A stretch of 64,000 nt of DNA. Source: CAMAUF01 sp046152925. GTDB taxonomy: Bacteria > Chloroflexota > Dehalococcoidia > Tepidiformales > Tepidiformaceae. The DNA is taken from positions 1 to 64,000 of the forward strand of contig JBJXFX010000002.1 of the NCBI GenBank assembly GCA_046152925.1. The letters run 5' to 3'. Below, piece by piece: positions 31,201 to 38,597 of this stretch. The number at the start of each line of letters is the position of its first letter. Positions within the stretch are counted from its first letter, which is position 1. The translations under genes and the position numbers were made by a program. The notes under the pieces were generated by a model. The model was not told where the DNA came from, searched no databases, and saw only the letters and a list, made by a program, of their open reading frames with translations.

Positions 31201-33255
31201 GCCGGAGCCAGCGATGGCGCCGTCCATGGTCGTGAAGAACTGGAACTCGATCGCGCGGCTGAGGGTCTCAACCGTGATCGAGGTGCCAGGCGTCAGCAGG
31301 AGCCAGCCGCTCCAGTCGTCGTACACGGGATGCGTGAAGTCGCGCAGGTTGAGCGCGAGGACGCCGCAGCCCTTGAACTCGATGTCGACGAGGGCGCCAT
31401 ACACCTGGTAGAAGCCCTTGCCGTTGCCATCAGCGTGGCTGGCGATGACGTTCTCATACCACTTCGGGCTCGAGGCACGAAGGTCGCCCGTCGCCGGGTT
31501 GAACGTCGCCGGGACCGTGACGACCGTCCCCTGGACATCGCCAGCGGTCAGGGCGTCGTAGTCGACCTTGTCGAACTCACCAACGGCCGGGCGGCTCTTG
31601 GTGATCCGCGTCGGCTCAAGCGTGTTCCACTCTTTGACGAGCGGCGTGAAGCTCGAGATGTACTTGCCGAAAACGGCGACGTCATCACCGCCGCCGTTCG
31701 CCCAGTCCGCGACAACGCGGCCCTCCGGGTCAACGACAACGATGTTCTGCTCGCCGGGGCCGGTCGAATACCAGCGGACGCAGTCCACGTCCTCGGCGTT
31801 CGAGTACTTGAGGTAGGTGCCGTTGTCGCTATAGACACGGGGGCCCATGTCGATGATGTCGGTCGCGGTGCCCTGGACGTTCGCCGTGCCAGAGACCGTC
31901 GTGATCCACCAGCGGTAGCCGGTGGTCGAAGGCGGCTGGACACCGAGCGGTTCCGGGTCTTCGGTCCGCGGCCTCAACGGGCCGACGAGGCAGGCCCAGT
32001 GGTCCGCGCCAATCACGTTGCTCGTGAAGTCGCGCGGGGCCGCCGGGGTGCAGGCGCCCTTGCTGTCCGAACCCGAGCCGTCAGGCCCGGTGAGGAGACC
32101 AAGGGTGTCGTTGCCGTTGCCATCCCGGACGTAACCCACATGGAAGATGCCTTCGCAAAGGCGTCCCTGGGTGATCGGGGCGGGCGGCACGGTGACCTCG
32201 AAGTCCTGCGTGGCCGTGGCCGTCGCAGTCGCAGTCGCAGTCGCCGCGGCATTAACGTCGCCGCGGTCGCAGTCGAGGTCACCGAAGACCTCTTCGTTGA
32301 GGCCGTCGGTCGAGCACTCAGGCTCGCCGTCGAGGCTGTCCCACTCAGCCGTCACCGTGTTGGTGAAGCCGGCGGTGCTGCCCCAGCCGATGGTCGTGGC
32401 GAGGGTCGCCGCGTCTTTGAGGACGGCGACGATCGTGATTTCGACCGAATCGCCAGCCGCGAAGTCCACGGGACCGCAGGAGACGGTCAGCCCGCTCTTC
32501 GAGCAGGTGACATCGTCGCCAGTGTTCCCGCTGTTGTCGACGGAGACACTCGTGATGCTCGCGAAGACCGACGGGAGGGTGTCCTCGAACGTCAGGTCGA
32601 CGGCGTCGACGTTATCAGTGTCATCAGCGAGCTCGAAGTAGATCGTGAAGGTAAGCGTCTGACCCGCGGTAGCCGTGGTGTCGTTGACGTCCTTCGTGAA
32701 CTCGTAGTCTTCGGCGCCGTAGAAGGTGGAGTCGCTGGTGTGGTTGATACCACCGACTTCGCCGTCGTTGCTCGAACCGTCTTGCGCGGTGAACTCATCG
32801 ACGGGGTTCGTCTCGTCGACCCCAGTCACGATCGCACCGAAGTAGAGGGTGCTCTGGGTGTTCGCCCCGAGCGGCCCATCGAAGGTGCACGTGAGGATGT
32901 GGTCTTGCGCCCCGGAAACGGCGCAGATCGCGTCGTCGCCGCCGAGCTCCTCGGCATCCACGGCCTGGATGTCGCCGAGGACACTGTCGTTGAGCTGGAC
33001 CTTGACAATCAGGTCGCCAGCGGTCGGCTGCGTGAGGTCCACAACGATGGCGAAGACACAGAGGTCTCCAACCGTGGAACCAGTCACAGTCGGGCAGCCG
33101 CCATACAGCTGGACATCCTGACCATCAACGTCAGCTCGCGCGTTTTCGGCCTTCAGGCCGATTCCTGCATACGCGGCGAACACAGCAAGGACGGCAAAGA
33201 TCGCGAAGATCCCTGCCTTCTTCGTGCCCGCCACATGCGCGAGTAGCGTACTCAA
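28255..33255 (-). CDS. Putative S-layer protein, very large secreted protein
   Basis: A 1,666-residue exported protein. TTG 33255 was chosen because AGAGGTAGGA lies just upstream; GTG 33294 is an in-frame alternative. The signal segment is GIFAIFAVLAVFAAYAGIGL (about residues 14-33), with cleavage near NARA. Residues about 180-320 form a DUF11-like adhesin repeat, followed by an Ala-Thr tract, then about 1,200 residues of unassigned beta-rich sequence with few cysteines. The last about 95 residues (FRWSLVTWSGADN...AYWIAIKGPAA) resemble a C-terminal module seen in other Chloroflexota surface proteins, which is a recollection not checked here. Size, secretion and strong leader features suggest an S-layer or major surface protein. 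Confidence 0.7.
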   Translation of the reverse strand: MSTLLAHVAGTKKAGIFAIFAVLAVFAAYAGIGLKAENARADVDGQDVQLYGGCPTVTGSTVGDLCVFAIVVDLTQPTAGDLIVKVQLNDSVLGDIQAVDAEELGGDDAICAVSGAQDHILTCTFDGPLGANTQSTLYFGAIVTGVDETNPVDEFTAQDGSSNDGEVGGINHTSDSTFYGAEDYEFTKDVNDTTATAGQTLTFTIYFELADDTDNVDAVDLTFEDTLPSVFASITSVSVDNSGNTGDDVTCSKSGLTVSCGPVDFAAGDSVEITIVAVLKDAATLATTIGWGSTAGFTNTVTAEWDSLDGEPECSTDGLNEEVFGDLDCDRGDVNAAATATATATATATQDFEVTVPPAPITQGRLCEGIFHVGYVRDGNGNDTLGLLTGPDGSGSDSKGACTPAAPRDFTSNVIGADHWACLVGPLRPRTEDPEPLGVQPPSTTGYRWWITTVSGTANVQGTATDIIDMGPRVYSDNGTYLKYSNAEDVDCVRWYSTGPGEQNIVVVDPEGRVVADWANGGGDDVAVFGKYISSFTPLVKEWNTLEPTRITKSRPAVGEFDKVDYDALTAGDVQGTVVTVPATFNPATGDLRASSPKWYENVIASHADGNGKGFYQVYGALVDIEFKGCGVLALNLRDFTHPVYDDWSGWLLLTPGTSITVETLSRAIEFQFFTTMDGAIAGSGGLSGASFYDGHTSGARDCDQSGSESWVTFHAKYPNYLGSGNPPRPAPETIKVRWVNQPAQKQVFLAWAGQRIILEHDWRIPPGDFQNGEPAGFCPFYDLDVRQDPSAAATREVPIWLAHWVKGGGPGNFISGLGAAVAPDEAFTALLGHIGTDYYGDNLNLESQVNDAPGRPQSACITRVLYESEQPGQVDIELFAGSIHGPDLNLDQYYESDFDQWWDWRYRGLFTPDQTKVAFVVYYMKLNTVTTSLVTQVSKPSHNGSVVSDYAPGNPWDATKDDADNAADWNVSKDILVRIRVTGWFINENPSGRAADTSNPLNVLPANRWVMPDDWALLAGGPADPADGTDARGTAEEFRPQYDIMIAPNNAAGIALTTPTGATNVLASNVGSSAGNSTSAFLVTAGLPVGTSIFIGASTVNYTVTAFDPVTGFLAISPSLPAVPAAGTAIFVVNSTPFEGPFSLVDLPGLCALGSCGAALSNFAGTSNSFVRDTILKDGDVDRWDAPMPPALVSVKLRGTGFMKQVWKEDVYYNGTANSTSQTYPNPFYYSNIPDSPYIPAVVAGGGYLWDSWGDDGPAARNGLGSDLQAVTRGADGDGPYHFWQFVRRDSNAEGIGEALSTTDRAELQAIRDAYGDQSIGRDAVVYTDNHGEAMVTANGDFKTDLTACAANVLGGGKHCKPGDVVGKATITATADYPDFRGKHFPVQSNSATVNWTWGGYKDVTVEAGEDPQFKYVVFHAMDRDGYCAPIGGSATPSSVHLHSVYSRVDEKTTIGTNDPVETVDFLIDSGQGIIIGRADGGSLNLDGNRQFATGLRTYSVSENNPAVTGIKEFPLSSLAAAGATDECQAWIKVSNSLLSVVNVLVFAKDDEGTIGFDRVIDLQTTTKLTLNFRWSLVTWSGADNIKVSDALAGTGANDAGNDISAEVTAIYGWDAAAQDWLGYFPAGVSVPGANDLVNLKKGSAYWIAIKGPAAVEWTIATNVG

Positions 33256-33627
33256 ATTTCCTACCTCTCCAGTCGTACTGACTGTTCCCTCCACTTCCCG
33301 GAGGGCCGCCCACGTTGGGGCGGGGGGTTCGTTGTATCCGGACTCGCCCGGATTTGCGGGCGATTGCTTCGTCGGGGCCCAAAGGCCCCTGCGTTGCTGG
33401 TGAGGTCGCCCGCTCGTCTGCCGCCATCCCCGGCGCAGGGTCCGGACGGGTCCGGGCTTTTCCTCATGTCGGTGATTGGGTCTCAGGTCTTTCTGGCTCG
33501 CGGTCCAAGGCCCCCCTCGTCCTCCCGCTCAGCGGAAGGACCGCGCCGGGGGCGTTAACGGCGCGTGCCTGGCATTCCTCCCTTCTCGTTGAACTCCGCG
33601 GACGGGTTTCCCCGCTCAACGCAAACG

Positions 33628-33658
33628 CGGGTTCCCTTCCGCACTGGAAGGGAACCCG
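33628..33658 (-). promoter_or_regulatory. Perfect hairpin in the S-layer-like gene leader
   Basis: A 13-bp perfect stem, CGGGTTCCCTTCC with GGAAGGGAACCCG, and a 5-base loop. It lies within the predicted leader with no U-tract, so an mRNA-stability or regulatory role is more likely than termination. Confidence 0.55.
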
Positions 33659-33791
33659 GTTGAACGGACATGCCAACGGGAGCCGCAAAGGCGACCAGGC
33701 CAAGGCCGGGCTGCTTCATCGTCCCCCCCTTCGCGATGCGCGCAGACGACCAGACCGAACCCCGTTCAGGGGCCCGGTAAAGTCCTGCGAA

Positions 33792-33820
33792 AGGTACGCA
33801 CCACGTCTTCAACGGTCAAT
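33792..33820 (-). promoter_or_regulatory. Candidate promoter of the S-layer-like gene
   Basis: On the minus strand TTGACC (33815-33820) and TACCTT (33792-33797) are 17 bp apart. Transcription from here would give a leader of about 530 bases before TTG 33255. Confidence 0.45.
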
Positions 33821-33921
33821 GCCTTTCCGCCCACCTCGCGGCGGGCGTGACGAAGGTCTACTCGCAGGTGAGAACGCCTCTGGCACACGCAGGGTTAACG
33901 TTCTTTCACATCGAATGCGAC

Positions 33922-34049
33922 GGTTATGGGGAGAAGAGGAAAGAGGAAAGGCGAAAGAGGAAAGATGCGGCTCCGTCGCGGCGAGAAGGAGGCTTCTCGG
34001 GGCGCGCCGGCGCTTTCCTCGTTCCTCTTGTTCCTTTCCTCTCCATAAC
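33922..34049. repeat. Purine-rich inverted-repeat element 1
   Basis: Left arm GTTATGGGGAGAAGAGGAAA continues as repeated GAGGAAAG; the right arm is CTTTCCTC repeats ending CTCCATAAC. The arms of about 40 bp are imperfectly complementary and enclose a GC-rich core with its own small hairpin. Two related elements lie within 1.1 kb. Confidence 0.75.
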
Positions 34050-34053
34050 TCAT

Positions 34054-34167
34054 GAAGGTGGGAACGAGGAAGGATAGAGAGGAAAGCGCGTCATGGCGGC
34101 CAGCCACGGATCGAGGTGCTCGCCGCGGCAAGCTTTCCTCGTTTCCCTTTTGCCTTTCCTCTGCCTC
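34054..34167. repeat. Purine-rich inverted-repeat element 2
   Basis: Left arm GAAGGTGGGAACGAGGAAGG and right arm CTTTCCTCGTTTCCC...TGCCTTTCCTCTGCCTC, with a GC-rich centre. The outer edge of the right arm touches the fabI stop codon, so the element may end the fabI transcript. Confidence 0.7.
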
Positions 34168-34951
34168 AATCATCCGCAGTCAGCATCCCCATAATGTTGT
34201 AACCGCTGTCGACGTAGAGCACTTCGCCGGTGATGCCGCGGGCGCCATCGCCACAGAGGAAGGCGGCGGTGTTGCCGACATCGTCGATCGTGACGTTGCG
34301 GCGGAGGGGGGCGACGCCGGCGAAGCTCTTCTGGTAGTCGCGGAAGCCGGAGATGCCCATCGCCGCGAGCGTCCGGATCGGCCCGGCGCTGATCGCGTTG
34401 ACGCGGACGCCTTGGGGGCCGAGGTCGCTCGCGAGGTAGCGGACGGTGGCTTCGAGGCTCGCCTTCGCCACGCCCATGATGTTGTATTTCGGGACGACCT
34501 TTTCGGCGCCGTAATAGGTCAGCGTGAGGACGGAGCCGCCGCCTTCGGGGAAGAGTGGCAAGCAGCCGCGGGTGAGGCCGATCAAGGAATAGACGGAGAT
34601 GTCGTGTGCGAGGGCGAAGCCGGCGCGGCTCGTCTCGTGGAATCGGCCGGCGAGGTCCTCACGGTTCGCAAACGCGATCGAGTGGACGAGGATGTCGACC
34701 GTCCCGAAGGCGTCTTTCGCCTTGGCGAACACTCCCGCGATGTCCTCGTCCGAGGAAACGTCGCAGGGCTCGACGAAGGTCGCGCCGAGGCTCTCGGCGA
34801 GCGGCCGGACGCGCTTTTCGAGCGTGGCGCCGGCATACGAGAAGCCGAGCCGCGCCCCCTCGCGGTGCAGCGCCTGGCTGATGCCCCAAGCGATCGAGTG
34901 GTCGTTCGCGACCCCAAAGATGAGCGCGGTCTTGCCTTCGAGACTTCCCAT
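34166..34951 (-). CDS. fabI: Enoyl-[acyl-carrier-protein] reductase (NADH)
   Basis: A 261-residue SDR-type enoyl-ACP reductase of fatty acid elongation. GVANDHSIAWGISQAL (about residues 14-29) is the FabI-type nucleotide loop, SIAFANRED lies about residue 92, and YYGAEKVVPKYNIMGVAKASLE (about 146-167) holds the Tyr-x6-Lys active site. ISAGPIRTLAAMGI follows. TAACCT lies six bases before the ATG, inside the left edge of repeat element 3. The closely related EC 1.3.1.9 activity is expected; triclosan sensitivity is not judged. Confidence 0.95.
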   Translation of the reverse strand: MGSLEGKTALIFGVANDHSIAWGISQALHREGARLGFSYAGATLEKRVRPLAESLGATFVEPCDVSSDEDIAGVFAKAKDAFGTVDILVHSIAFANREDLAGRFHETSRAGFALAHDISVYSLIGLTRGCLPLFPEGGGSVLTLTYYGAEKVVPKYNIMGVAKASLEATVRYLASDLGPQGVRVNAISAGPIRTLAAMGISGFRDYQKSFAGVAPLRRNVTIDDVGNTAAFLCGDGARGITGEVLYVDSGYNIMGMLTADD

Positions 34952-34960
34952 TCGATTAGG

Positions 34961-35043
34961 TTAAAGGAGAAAGAGGAAAGAGGAACGCGCGGTGGTCGCG
35001 CAGCGCCGTGCTTTCCTCCTTCACCTTTCCTCTTTCCTCTGCC
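34961..35043. repeat. Purine-rich inverted-repeat element 3
   Basis: Left arm TTAAAGGAGAAAGAGGAAAG and right arm CTTTCCTCCTTCACCTTTCC (continuing TCTTTCCTCT), around a small GCGC hairpin. It fills the spacer between fabI and the GNAT gene. The GNAT stop codon (35021) lies inside the right arm, so the last residues (QRKEER) are encoded by the repeat. Confidence 0.75.
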
Positions 35044-35503
35044 AGACAAACCCCCACTCCCGGCTCTGCCAGGGGTCCGGCGCGTAGCGAAAGCGGTGGC
35101 GGCGGAAGCCGAGGCGCTCGTAGAGCCGGTGGGCGTCGCGAAAGGCGATGTCGCTGTAAAGGACGACCTCGCGGGCGCCGCGACGGGAGGCTTCGGCCAA
35201 CACCCATTCGACGAGGCGCTGCCCGAGCCCGCCCCGGCGCGCCTCGGGAAGGACGTAGAGGCGGTGGAGCTCGAAGCGCCCGCCGCCTTCATCGGTCAGG
35301 CCCACGCAGCCGGCGACGCGGCCGCCGGCGTCCTCGGCGACGATGAAGCCGCCTTCGGGGTAGTGGGTGGCGGGGTCGAGGAGGTCGTTGTCGTAGCCGT
35401 CCTCGGAAAGCGGGAAGCCATATTCCTCGAAGACGGTCCGGACGACGCGCCAAGGGCCGTCGCCGTGCCGGGCGGGGTCATAGGGGACGAGGTTCGTGGT
35501 CAT
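35021..35503 (-). CDS. GNAT family N-acetyltransferase
   Basis: A 160-residue acetyltransferase. GGRFELHRLYVLPEARRGGLGQRLVEWVL (about residues 73-101) has the acetyl-CoA loop (RRGGLG), and FRDAHRLYERLGFRRH (about 122-137) the family end. The ATG overlaps the stop of the upstream gene (ATGA), so it is in an operon with the toxin-like pair. The last codons run into repeat element 3. The substrate is unknown. Confidence 0.85.
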   Translation of the reverse strand: MTTNLVPYDPARHGDGPWRVVRTVFEEYGFPLSEDGYDNDLLDPATHYPEGGFIVAEDAGGRVAGCVGLTDEGGGRFELHRLYVLPEARRGGLGQRLVEWVLAEASRRGAREVVLYSDIAFRDAHRLYERLGFRRHRFRYAPDPWQSREWGFVWQRKEER

Positions 35504-36018
35504 GGCGTCACGCGCGCGTCGAAGGCGTCAGCGATGTCGACGGCTTCGCGGAGGAAGTCGTCGAGGCGGGGGATGTGGTCGATGTCGAGGTCCTCGACGT
35601 ACTCGCCGGCGACGGCGTCGAACCGGTGGACGTGCATTCGTCCGTGGGCCTGGTCATATCGGACGAGAGGCGCCGACGGTCCGGACTCCGCGACGCGCCA
35701 CGCTTGGTACTGGTAGAAGACGGTCAACACCTCGATGCCGCTAAGTCCATCCCGGACCGCCATCCACTTCAAGACACGTGCGCGGACGCCGCTACGACAC
35801 TGGATGAGGTCAGCACTCAGCTTGATCTGAATAGGAGACTGGCGGTCGCCCTGCCGCTCAAAGACGAGGTCATCAGATTCGAGGAGGCCCTCGCGGTAGA
35901 GCGCATCTAGCCGCTGGTCGTGGACGAGGAGGTACGATTCGAAGCTGAGCCAACCTCGCGGCCAGGCGCTCGGCGAGCGTCGCGGAGCCGGCGGAGGGCC
36001 TGGTAGTTCCCCATCCAT
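35500..36018 (-). CDS. Hypothetical protein, toxin-like (DUF6516-like)
   Basis: A 172-residue protein. GIEVLTVFYQYQAWRVAESG followed by APLVRYDQAHGRMHVHRFDA (about residues 95-135) resembles small toxins of the DUF6516 type, with a His-rich centre and a C-terminal LDDFLREAVDIADAF helix. The ATG at 36018 has AGAGG seven bases upstream, but it starts inside the preceding gene and overlaps it out of frame by about 110 bp. The toxin assignment depends on the antitoxin-like neighbour and is tentative. Confidence 0.45.
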   Translation of the reverse strand: MDGELPGPPPAPRRSPSAWPRGWLSFESYLLVHDQRLDALYREGLLESDDLVFERQGDRQSPIQIKLSADLIQCRSGVRARVLKWMAVRDGLSGIEVLTVFYQYQAWRVAESGPSAPLVRYDQAHGRMHVHRFDAVAGEYVEDLDIDHIPRLDDFLREAVDIADAFDARVTP

Positions 36019-36185
36019 TCGTTTACCTCTGCTGTCTCACACACCGCGCCCGTCCCATAGGCAGCCGCCATCGCGGCCGAATCGACGCCATGGGCGCTTT
36101 CGACGACCGCGATCTCTCGCTCTAGCCGCTCGATGGCGAGATCACCATCCACGACAATGACGGGAGTCCTGTGCTCGCGAACCAT
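35907..36185 (-). CDS. Antitoxin-like small protein
   Basis: A 92-residue protein with TATGCT and GAGAGGAG before its ATG. Residues 10-68 (DLAIERLEREIAVVESAHG, EWMGNYQALRRLRDAR) are helical with the short ETAEVNEWMGNY motif typical of antitoxins paired with DUF6516-like toxins. The Ser/Thr-rich last 20 residues overlap the next gene in another frame and may not be conserved. Confidence 0.5.
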   Translation of the reverse strand: MVREHRTPVIVVDGDLAIERLEREIAVVESAHGVDSAAMAAAYGTGAVCETAEVNEWMGNYQALRRLRDARRAPGREVGSASNRTSSSTTSG

Positions 36186-36226
36186 GAACTTCTCCTCTCT
36201 CCGAGCATAGCAGAGCCAGCCGGGCT

Positions 36227-37210
36227 TCAGTCGCGAAGCAGTCTGCGCCCCAACAGCTCCGAGGGCGAAGGCTCAGGCGCGCCGCCCTCATACAAGAAAT
36301 ACCCGGCGACCGCCGCCAGCTTGTCGAGCGCCGTCAGCAGCCAGAACGCCCCTCGGCGCGGCACGCGCGTGATCACACGCTGTGCGAGCGCGCCGGCGCC
36401 AATCAGGCCGCGGGCAAGCGCCGCGCCCGCCGCCCGTCGAAACGGGCAGACCCGCGCGACAGCGACCACCACCTTCACGAGCCGCGGGTGGCCCCCATTC
36501 CAGGCGATCCCGGGATAGGTCACCTCGATCCGCCGCGAACCCCACCCGTGGCAGACCTGCTTCGCCAAAAAGAGCGGGATGTCGAGGTCGTTGGCGTGGT
36601 CCACGGCCATCTTCGGCGCAAACGCGACGCGATGGCCGTGCAGCTCCGCCACCAGTCCGAACTCCGTATCGGCCGCGCGCCGGAAGCGCTCGTTGAAGCG
36701 CTCGGTGTCGAACACCCGCCGGGCGACGGCGCAATTCTTCGTGTCGACCTGCGTCGGCGCACCCTCGGGGACCGGCCAGGTGTGCGCCTCGTGGCGGTCT
36801 TGCATGATCTGCGCAAGCGGCCCCGCGCCAAGCCCGCCGGCGAACCCCTGGACGATGCCCGCCCCCGCCACCAGCTGCGCCAGCCCCGCCGCGAACCACC
36901 CCGGCCGGACGAGGCAATCCGCGTCCGTAAAGAAAATGGCGTCGCCCGTCGCGACCTCGACGGCCCGGTTGCGGGCCGCGTAGGCGCCGATCGAACCGTC
37001 TTCCGTCAGCAGTGTGACCTCCGCGGGCAGTTCGGCGCGGAGCCGGGCGCGGAACGCCGGCGGCGAGTCGTTGTCCACGATGAGCACCTGCAAGGCGCCC
37101 GGCACCTCGCCACGGATGGCGTCGATCGACGCGAGACACGCGAAAATGCGGTCGTCGGCTCGGACCGGGATGACCACGCTGACGTCCCGAAACTGCTCCA
37201 CCGGCGCCAT
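36227..37210 (-). CDS. Family 2 glycosyltransferase
   Basis: A 327-residue GT-A fold glycosyltransferase. VSVVIPVRADDR (about residues 10-21), IVDNDSPP, RNRAVEVATGDAIFFTDADCLVRPGW (about 80-105, with the metal-binding DAD) and a C-terminal hydrophobic/basic segment. The ATG at 37210 was chosen because TAGGAT lies seven bases upstream; ATGs at 37216 and 37219 are in frame. It is divergent from the next secreted protein. Target sugar and acceptor are unknown. Confidence 0.85.
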   Translation of the reverse strand: MAPVEQFRDVSVVIPVRADDRIFACLASIDAIRGEVPGALQVLIVDNDSPPAFRARLRAELPAEVTLLTEDGSIGAYAARNRAVEVATGDAIFFTDADCLVRPGWFAAGLAQLVAGAGIVQGFAGGLGAGPLAQIMQDRHEAHTWPVPEGAPTQVDTKNCAVARRVFDTERFNERFRRAADTEFGLVAELHGHRVAFAPKMAVDHANDLDIPLFLAKQVCHGWGSRRIEVTYPGIAWNGGHPRLVKVVVAVARVCPFRRAAGAALARGLIGAGALAQRVITRVPRRGAFWLLTALDKLAAVAGYFLYEGGAPEPSPSELLGRRLLRD

Positions 37211-37280
37211 CGGCATCATCCTATCGGCTCGGGGAACTTTGCGGCCTGGCTGTGCGTTTTTATCCGTAGAGGAGGCCTTC

Positions 37281-38273
37281 TTGGGGAAGCTTCTCGGGCT
37301 TGTCGCTGCCCTCGTCGTGATCGCGGTCGCGGTCGCGATGGTGGTGCTCACCTCTGGCAACGGCGGCGACGCCGGACCCGCGCCCGCCGAGCCGCCGCAG
37401 CGGAGCACCTTGCCGGGCGTCCCGGCGCTCCACGCGGCTCGCCTGTTCGCAGCCGAAGCGCTCAACCGTCCCGTGTCCGACACACCCCTCACGAGCCTGA
37501 GCGCCGCGGGTTGGGACGGCTGCTACGGTGTCCATCGCGCTGGCGGCGTGTGCACGCTCCAGTTCACCGCCGGCCTCGTCGCCATCTTCGCTGGCGAACC
37601 CGAAAAGGCACGGTTCCACGTCGTCGGCGACCTCGTCATTGGCCCCGTCGTCCCGGGGCCGGGCATATCTATAGATAGCGGCGGCCCGGTCCCGCCGGAA
37701 ATCGCGCCCGATCTTACGAGGCTCCTTGCGGAGTACGCGAGGGCGGACCTCGCACTCCGCCAGCGGTTGGACGCCGCGACCATCGTGACGGCCTCGATCG
37801 TGCCAGCGACCTTCGATAGCTGCCTCGGGTTTCAATACGCAGCCCGGACCATCGCCTGTCGCGAAGTCGCCTTGCGCGGGGCCATTGTCACGTTCGAATC
37901 CGGAGCAAGGTCGTACCGGTACCACGTCTCGACGGAGGGGATCGTCGCGGTCAGCCTCGAACAGGGCGTCGCGACGGTGGAGCCCGACGCAGCGGTCGTC
38001 GCCCTCCACGGGCGCCTCCGCGACGACCTCGCTCGCCGGGCGAACGCCGGCCTCGGCGACATCTCGATCGTCAGCTTCCAGGAGGTGACGTGGCCGAGCG
38101 GCTGCCTCGGAGTAACGAAGCCCGGGGATGTCTGCACGCAGGCCCTGGTTGAAGGCTGGCTCGCGATCCTGACGGCGGGCGGGCGCGAATACCGTTATCA
38201 CGGCGCCGGCGAGCGCTTCATCGCCGCAAGCTTCGAACCGGGCGCGCGCCTCGCGGAACCCGTGCGGAGGTAA
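37281..38273 (+). CDS. Membrane-anchored protein with three Cys-pair repeats
   Basis: A 330-residue protein. The TTG at 37281 was chosen for AGAGGAGG just upstream; TTGCGG/TATCCG spaced 16 bp lie further up. An N-terminal signal-anchor (GLVAALVVIAVAVAMVVLTS) is followed by three similar extracellular modules of about 90 residues. Each has a W/F-x-x-C-LG ... C motif, e.g. WPSGCLGVTKPGDVCTQAL, and a YRYHG strand. The module recurs in Chloroflexota secreted proteins, with no known function. The last copy is complete. Confidence 0.7.
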   Translation: MGKLLGLVAALVVIAVAVAMVVLTSGNGGDAGPAPAEPPQRSTLPGVPALHAARLFAAEALNRPVSDTPLTSLSAAGWDGCYGVHRAGGVCTLQFTAGLVAIFAGEPEKARFHVVGDLVIGPVVPGPGISIDSGGPVPPEIAPDLTRLLAEYARADLALRQRLDAATIVTASIVPATFDSCLGFQYAARTIACREVALRGAIVTFESGARSYRYHVSTEGIVAVSLEQGVATVEPDAAVVALHGRLRDDLARRANAGLGDISIVSFQEVTWPSGCLGVTKPGDVCTQALVEGWLAILTAGGREYRYHGAGERFIAASFEPGARLAEPVRR

Positions 38274-38414
38274 CGCGGGGCGGCGACTGGGAAGGCACGC
38301 CTCATCCCGCGCTGCATCCGAGCGAACCACGGCCGCGGGCTACCCTGAATCAGCGTCAGCGCGGCACATGGATACTGGACTGATACCGTATGCTACTGAC
38401 CCAGGAGGAGGCCC

Positions 38415-38597
38415 ATGACCTCGGACGCAGCATCCATCCGCACGAGGGTCGCGCAGAGTAACGGCAAGCTCGACCCGGCCGACATCATTGACGAGGCCCC
38501 CGATCCGGCGTCGACGCGGAACGCCGTGCTCGAACTCCTGCTTTCTGGCTCGGTGGTATTGGATTGGCACGGAAAACTCCGAACAGCGCAGTCCTAA
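38415..38597 (+). CDS. Small hypothetical protein upstream of dGTPase
   Basis: A 60-residue protein with a very good AGGAGGAGG before its ATG and a TATGCT hexamer at 38389. It begins MTSDAASIRTRVAQSNGKLD and ends HGKLRTAQS; no family is recognised. It overlaps the dGTPase frame by 34 bp, implying coupled translation. Confidence 0.6.
   Translation: MTSDAASIRTRVAQSNGKLDPADIIDEAPDPASTRNAVLELLLSGSVVLDWHGKLRTAQS

Larger units (their letters stand above)
33256..34165. other. Long intergenic region: leader of the S-layer-like gene and repeat elements
   Basis: About 900 bp with no convincing gene; plus-strand frames here are low-complexity and lack family features. It holds a minus-strand promoter (33792-33820), a leader of about 530 bases with several hairpins, and two purine-rich inverted repeats (33922-34049 and 34054-34167). 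A minus-strand frame from ATG 33719 to 33555 (54 codons, preceded by GGGGGG) is possible but unsupported. Confidence 0.65.

Noticed and set aside
28156..33246. A 1,696-codon open frame on the plus strand
   Set aside because: It is antisense to the S-layer-like gene. The protein is rich in Arg, Val, Asp and Glu with no domains, while the minus frame has a signal peptide, DUF11-like repeats and a proper start. High GC makes long antisense frames common.
33555..33719. A 54-codon minus-strand leader peptide
   Set aside because: GGGGGG precedes the ATG but the sequence has no conserved feature and lies over hairpins; it is mentioned only as a possibility.
33315..34055. A 246-codon plus-strand frame in the intergenic region
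   Set aside because: The composition follows GC-rich spacer and purine-rich repeats, with no domain, poor start context and overlap with the S-layer-like leader.
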